Positions 51,756-54,799 of a DNA stretch of 54,799 nucleotides are shown piece by piece. A program made the translations under genes and the position numbers. Numbering within the stretch: position 1 is the stretch's first letter; each line of letters begins with the position of its first letter. The notes under the pieces were generated by a model. It had not been told where the DNA came from. It ran no database searches and saw only the letters and a list, made by a program, of their open reading frames with translations. This DNA is from a virus: IMG/VR virus record IMGVR_UViG_3300038566_000115, positions 1 through 54,799 of that record. One strand, written 5' to 3'.

Positions 51756-53791
51756 ATATTGCCGCTAGGTCCACGCACGGATTGTTGCTGCGGGGCTGCG
51801 GCCTGTTGAGGTGAACCTTCCCCTTGGGGATTTGGTGCTTGCTCGGATGCCGCTTGCGCCTGCTGCTGTTCAGCAATCTGTGCAAGTATGGTCTCTTCAT
51901 CGGGCATAGAATCCTGAACTCGATTGAGTCCAATTCCGCCCGCCACTTCTTTCAAAATCTCACTACGGACACCGGGACCCACAATCTGCGAATCTATCGG
52001 GTTGGCCGTAATGTTCAAGAATTCTAGCTGTCTCATACGCTCTGTTTCGCGTTGGAGGGCTTTAGTTACTCCGGTAATACGGAGTTCGATGTCGCCTTTG
52101 TACGTTCCCTCGGGTGAGGTCAACGCTAATAGCTCATGTACGTGTGTCAGTGCGGGGGTAAGAATATCCTTGTCCACATGACTAGCGACAGTCTGAATTA
52201 ATTTCGATGCGTTCTGCATGAGCATGTTCAGTCCACTAGCCGTACGTCCCGCACCTCCACTCGCTCCAGAGCCTTGCATATAGCGCGGGATGCCACTGGC
52301 CTCGTCCGTCGCTACATTTAATTGGGAATACACAGAGAGTAGTTCTTGTGCGTTTGATTGTGGTTGGAAGAACCTAACCACCGGTTGATTAGAACCTGTA
52401 GGGTCAGACGCAGTGAGCCACCGTTTCCACGGGTATAATTCCATTTCATTGTCCGTCGCCTGCATGCGGTCCATATTCACCTCGACCTGTGGTCCCGATG
52501 CCATGGCCATATTGTTGACCAGACTACGCAGGCTTGCGTTCATCACGTCTTCGTAATCCGACAAAATCTCAGGTAAGCCTTGTCCGACACTCGCACCCGG
52601 AGTCTTATCATATGAGGTGATGTAGTATATGGGGCGCTCGGAGGTATGTGGGTTGAGCGTAATGCGTATGATACGGCTGTCCACAAGCCATACTCGGCAT
52701 GAATATTCTGCGGATGGGTCTTTAATCTTCGTAATCCCATAGGTCTGGAGCATACTACCCTGTACATAACCGTGGAATTCTAAGGCGTCAATGGTGTCCG
52801 TCTGACTCGTTGGGTCTTCTTTGTTCTCCAAATCACTACGTTCGGAATCAATTGAATCCACCCAATCCGTTAAACCCCCCATACTATACTGCTCCAGTAT
52901 GGCGTCGATGGCGTCTTTGTTATACCCCTCTAGGTCTCGATATGATGACAAGTCACCCCGCGTTAGTGGTACTCGCTCAATAATCTCACGGCGATGGGGA
53001 CGAGATTCCCTAGGAGAGAAATAAATATCGAATGGGCTTATCCGCTTCCACACCATTTCTGGCGCAACAACTTTCTTCGCCTTACCATTGACCCACTCCA
53101 TCTTGGTCCTCATTTCAACAATGGGTCCCTTGAGTACTGCATAAGGGAACACAGGTAAGTCGATGAGGAAATCTGCTAACGCTTCATAGAATCCGCCTTG
53201 TACTAGTAAGTCTTGTATACGGTCGCCCTGTTCCTCCGCTTCCTTCTCCGCCGTTTTCCGCTGCTGCTTCTCAATCATCTTACGGAGCGCTAACGTACGT
53301 TCAATGACTAACTCCTCAGTTATCTGCATCCCTTCGGATTCTGCTTGGGCAACTTCTGCCTGAACCAACTGGGCAACTAGTTCAATTACCTCACCGGGTA
53401 AATCAGGTACCGGTGTTGGCCTTGTGAACCAAGGGCGGTCGGTGGATAAGTAGATATCGCGTAGTAACGCCGTAGCACTACGGCACTTACTCGCTACCAC
53501 TTTAGAATACACCTTACTACCGCCAAACTTATTTATCTCGTTGAGCTTTTCCGCATCGTACTTCCCGCGATATGCGCGTAAGGCAGAGATTAATAACTCA
53601 GAAATCCCCTGTGTTTCCCTTTCATTTCTAAAATGGCTATACTTAGTTCGGACTAAATTGACAATCCCAGATTCAGACATTGGCGTGAGCTTTAGGTTCG
53701 CCAGAGCACCTGCTTCCATCGTCTGCTTAGTAGTTTCCGCTGCAGCCTGTGCCTCTGCATCAAGTTGTATAGGAGATTTTACTTGTATCAT
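51752..53791 (-). CDS. Portal protein
   Basis: 679 residues. Portal-like features: SKVVASKCRSATALLRDIYL, ISPFDIYFSP, GQGLPEILSDYEDVMNASLRSLVNNM, the helical GRTASGLNMLMQNASKLIQ stretch, and a Gln/Pro-rich C-terminus. This is the pattern of P22/N4-like dodecameric portals. It is the first leftward gene, divergent from terminase. The ATG lacks a clear Shine-Dalgarno. Confidence 0.88.
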   Translation of the reverse strand: MIQVKSPIQLDAEAQAAAETTKQTMEAGALANLKLTPMSESGIVNLVRTKYSHFRNERETQGISELLISALRAYRGKYDAEKLNEINKFGGSKVYSKVVASKCRSATALLRDIYLSTDRPWFTRPTPVPDLPGEVIELVAQLVQAEVAQAESEGMQITEELVIERTLALRKMIEKQQRKTAEKEAEEQGDRIQDLLVQGGFYEALADFLIDLPVFPYAVLKGPIVEMRTKMEWVNGKAKKVVAPEMVWKRISPFDIYFSPRESRPHRREIIERVPLTRGDLSSYRDLEGYNKDAIDAILEQYSMGGLTDWVDSIDSERSDLENKEDPTSQTDTIDALEFHGYVQGSMLQTYGITKIKDPSAEYSCRVWLVDSRIIRITLNPHTSERPIYYITSYDKTPGASVGQGLPEILSDYEDVMNASLRSLVNNMAMASGPQVEVNMDRMQATDNEMELYPWKRWLTASDPTGSNQPVVRFFQPQSNAQELLSVYSQLNVATDEASGIPRYMQGSGASGGAGRTASGLNMLMQNASKLIQTVASHVDKDILTPALTHVHELLALTSPEGTYKGDIELRITGVTKALQRETERMRQLEFLNITANPIDSQIVGPGVRSEILKEVAGGIGLNRVQDSMPDEETILAQIAEQQQAQAASEQAPNPQGEGSPQQAAAPQQQSVRGPSGNI

Positions 53792-53864
53792 GGCATCGCC
53801 CAGATAGAGGGTATTGTCGGATTAGGTTTCATTATTAACCAATATTAACCGTTGATGAGGATTT
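53792..53864. promoter_or_regulatory. Divergent intergenic region, portal/terminase
   Basis: 73 bases between the outward-facing portal and terminase genes must carry control signals for at least one of them. ATTAACC occurs twice in direct repeat, near 53834-53850. No confident -35/-10 pair is visible; a phage-specific or activator-dependent promoter is possible. Confidence 0.4.
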
Positions 53865-54323
53865 ATGCAAAGTTTACCCAAACAAATGCCCGTACCGTCG
53901 GATACATTTATCTCCGAACTCGCCAGTGAAATCTACCCCGCCGAAGAAGTCGCCTCTCGGCATGGGTACTCCATTGAACAATTATCCCACCTTCTTAACC
54001 AAGGGTGGTTCAAGGCGAGACTCAGGGAGGCCAAGGGTGTATGGTCGGCCGACAGCAACGCAACGGAGCGCGTACGTATCAAGGCAGCACTCGCGGCTGA
54101 ACACACCTTACTCGATATCACTAAGATTATCCAAGATATGGACGCGCCACCCGCATCGAGAATCACTGCACACCAACATATCACTAAGCTTAGTGGTATC
54201 GATAATGCCGAAGGCATCCAGTCGAACGATGTGTTCCGTGTAGTCATTAACCTGCCCACCGGTAATCTCGATGTGTCCGCTAGTAAGGCAAAGGTAATTG
54301 AGGGGGAGACCGTCGATGAGTAA
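53865..54323 (+). CDS. Small terminase subunit
   Basis: 152 residues, helical, with an N-terminal helix-turn-helix-like segment (YPAEEVASRHGYSIEQLSHLL) typical of small terminases that bind pac/cos DNA. The C-terminal part (VFRVVINLPTGNL) is beta-like. GAGG precedes the ATG. It overlaps the large subunit start by 8 bases, the usual arrangement. Confidence 0.82.
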   Translation: MQSLPKQMPVPSDTFISELASEIYPAEEVASRHGYSIEQLSHLLNQGWFKARLREAKGVWSADSNATERVRIKAALAAEHTLLDITKIIQDMDAPPASRITAHQHITKLSGIDNAEGIQSNDVFRVVINLPTGNLDVSASKAKVIEGETVDE

Positions 54324-54799
54324 CACCTTCACTTACAACGCACCGGATACCCTCGTCGACTTCTTCACCTCTCCTGCATTCGCCTCGTTCCAAATGGGAC
54401 CCGTCGGAAGCACGAAGTCCACCGCGTGCATAATGAAACTTTTCGTTAACTCCTGCACCCAACCCCCTGACGCACAGGGTGTCCGCCGTACACAACACGC
54501 TATCATCCGTAACACCCGCCAACAACTCGAACAGACCTGCCTTGAACCTGCAAAGGATTTACTCGGCGACCTTGTGATATTTAAGCGCAGCGCGATGACT
54601 ATCCAAATAAAGGGACTAAAACTCCCTGACGGTACTACCGTTGAGAGTAAATGGCTTGGTATACCCCTCGAAAAAGAAGACGACCAACGCCGACTACTCT
54701 CCCTCAACCTACATTCAGCATGGGCTTCGGAATTCAGAGAGCTACGCCCCGACCTAGTGACAGCCGTGATGTCGCGGTTAGGCCGATACCCCTCTCCCG
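54316..54799 (+). CDS. Large terminase subunit, N-terminal part (truncated by window)
   Basis: Open from ATG 54316 to the end of the window (161 codons). Walker A is GPVGSTKS (residues 28-35), followed by IIRNTRQQLEQTCL and SAWASEFREL with RLGRYPSP, where E is the likely Walker B/catalytic acid. This is the ATPase part of TerL that drives DNA packaging; the nuclease part is missing. The residue before the Walker A lysine is Thr instead of the usual Gly. Confidence 0.85.
   Translation, partial: MSNTFTYNAPDTLVDFFTSPAFASFQMGPVGSTKSTACIMKLFVNSCTQPPDAQGVRRTQHAIIRNTRQQLEQTCLEPAKDLLGDLVIFKRSAMTIQIKGLKLPDGTTVESKWLGIPLEKEDDQRRLLSLNLHSAWASEFRELRPDLVTAVMSRLGRYPSP

Overview
The window is most of the genome of a tailed double-stranded DNA bacteriophage, about 54.8 kb of a longer molecule. 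Portal, scaffold, major capsid, connector and terminase genes are present. There is no tail sheath, tube or conventional tape measure, and there is a giant internal-type protein, so a short-tailed (podovirus-like) particle is the best inference. A lipoprotein-type outer spanin overlapping an inner spanin, a peptidoglycan peptidase and an outer-membrane beta-barrel gene point to a Gram-negative host. No integrase, repressor, tRNA gene, CRISPR array or RNA polymerase was seen. The first 17 bases match a random-amplification primer tail, so the left end is artificial. The right end cuts the large terminase gene, so the genome is incomplete here.

Layout. (1) 1-8 kb, plus strand: short early-type genes, a roughly 600-base non-coding region with repeats and palindromes (818-1431), then a three-gene module (MoxR-like AAA ATPase, 310-residue partner, metallopeptidase-like/vWA protein). 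The three genes share an identical 18-base initiation sequence and are interleaved with a family of small tyrosine-rich paralogues, one of them broken by an in-frame TGA. (2) 8-19.1 kb, plus strand: small unknown and zinc-ribbon genes, family A DNA polymerase, Cas4/RecB-like nuclease, VRR-NUC nuclease, DUF6378-like protein, SNF2-type helicase, candidate ssDNA-binding protein and a primase-helicase. (3) 19.1-19.23 kb: a convergent terminator region. (4) 19.2-53.8 kb, minus strand (reading from right to left): portal, scaffold, capsid, connectors, tail and fibre proteins, lysis genes (M15 endolysin, two candidate holins, Rz/Rz1), PagL-like outer-membrane protein, two LamG fibre paralogues, acetyltransferase, S74-like protein, and finally a 2503-residue polyvalent protein with a zinc-peptidase motif. 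(5) 53.87-54.8 kb, plus strand: small terminase and the start of large terminase, divergent from the portal gene.

How it works together: the plus-strand left arm supplies replication and repair enzymes, and the minus-strand right arm supplies virion and lysis proteins. The two arms converge at the terminator. If the genome is circular or circularly permuted, the terminase genes would run in the same direction as the early genes.

The most novel-looking parts are the MoxR/vWA module with its small paralogue array, the repeat-rich non-coding region upstream of it, the leader ORF lying inside a long hairpin ahead of the first gene, and the receptor/lysis cassette with duplicated LamG proteins and a phage-borne outer-membrane protein. 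All family names come from motifs read by eye; no search was run.
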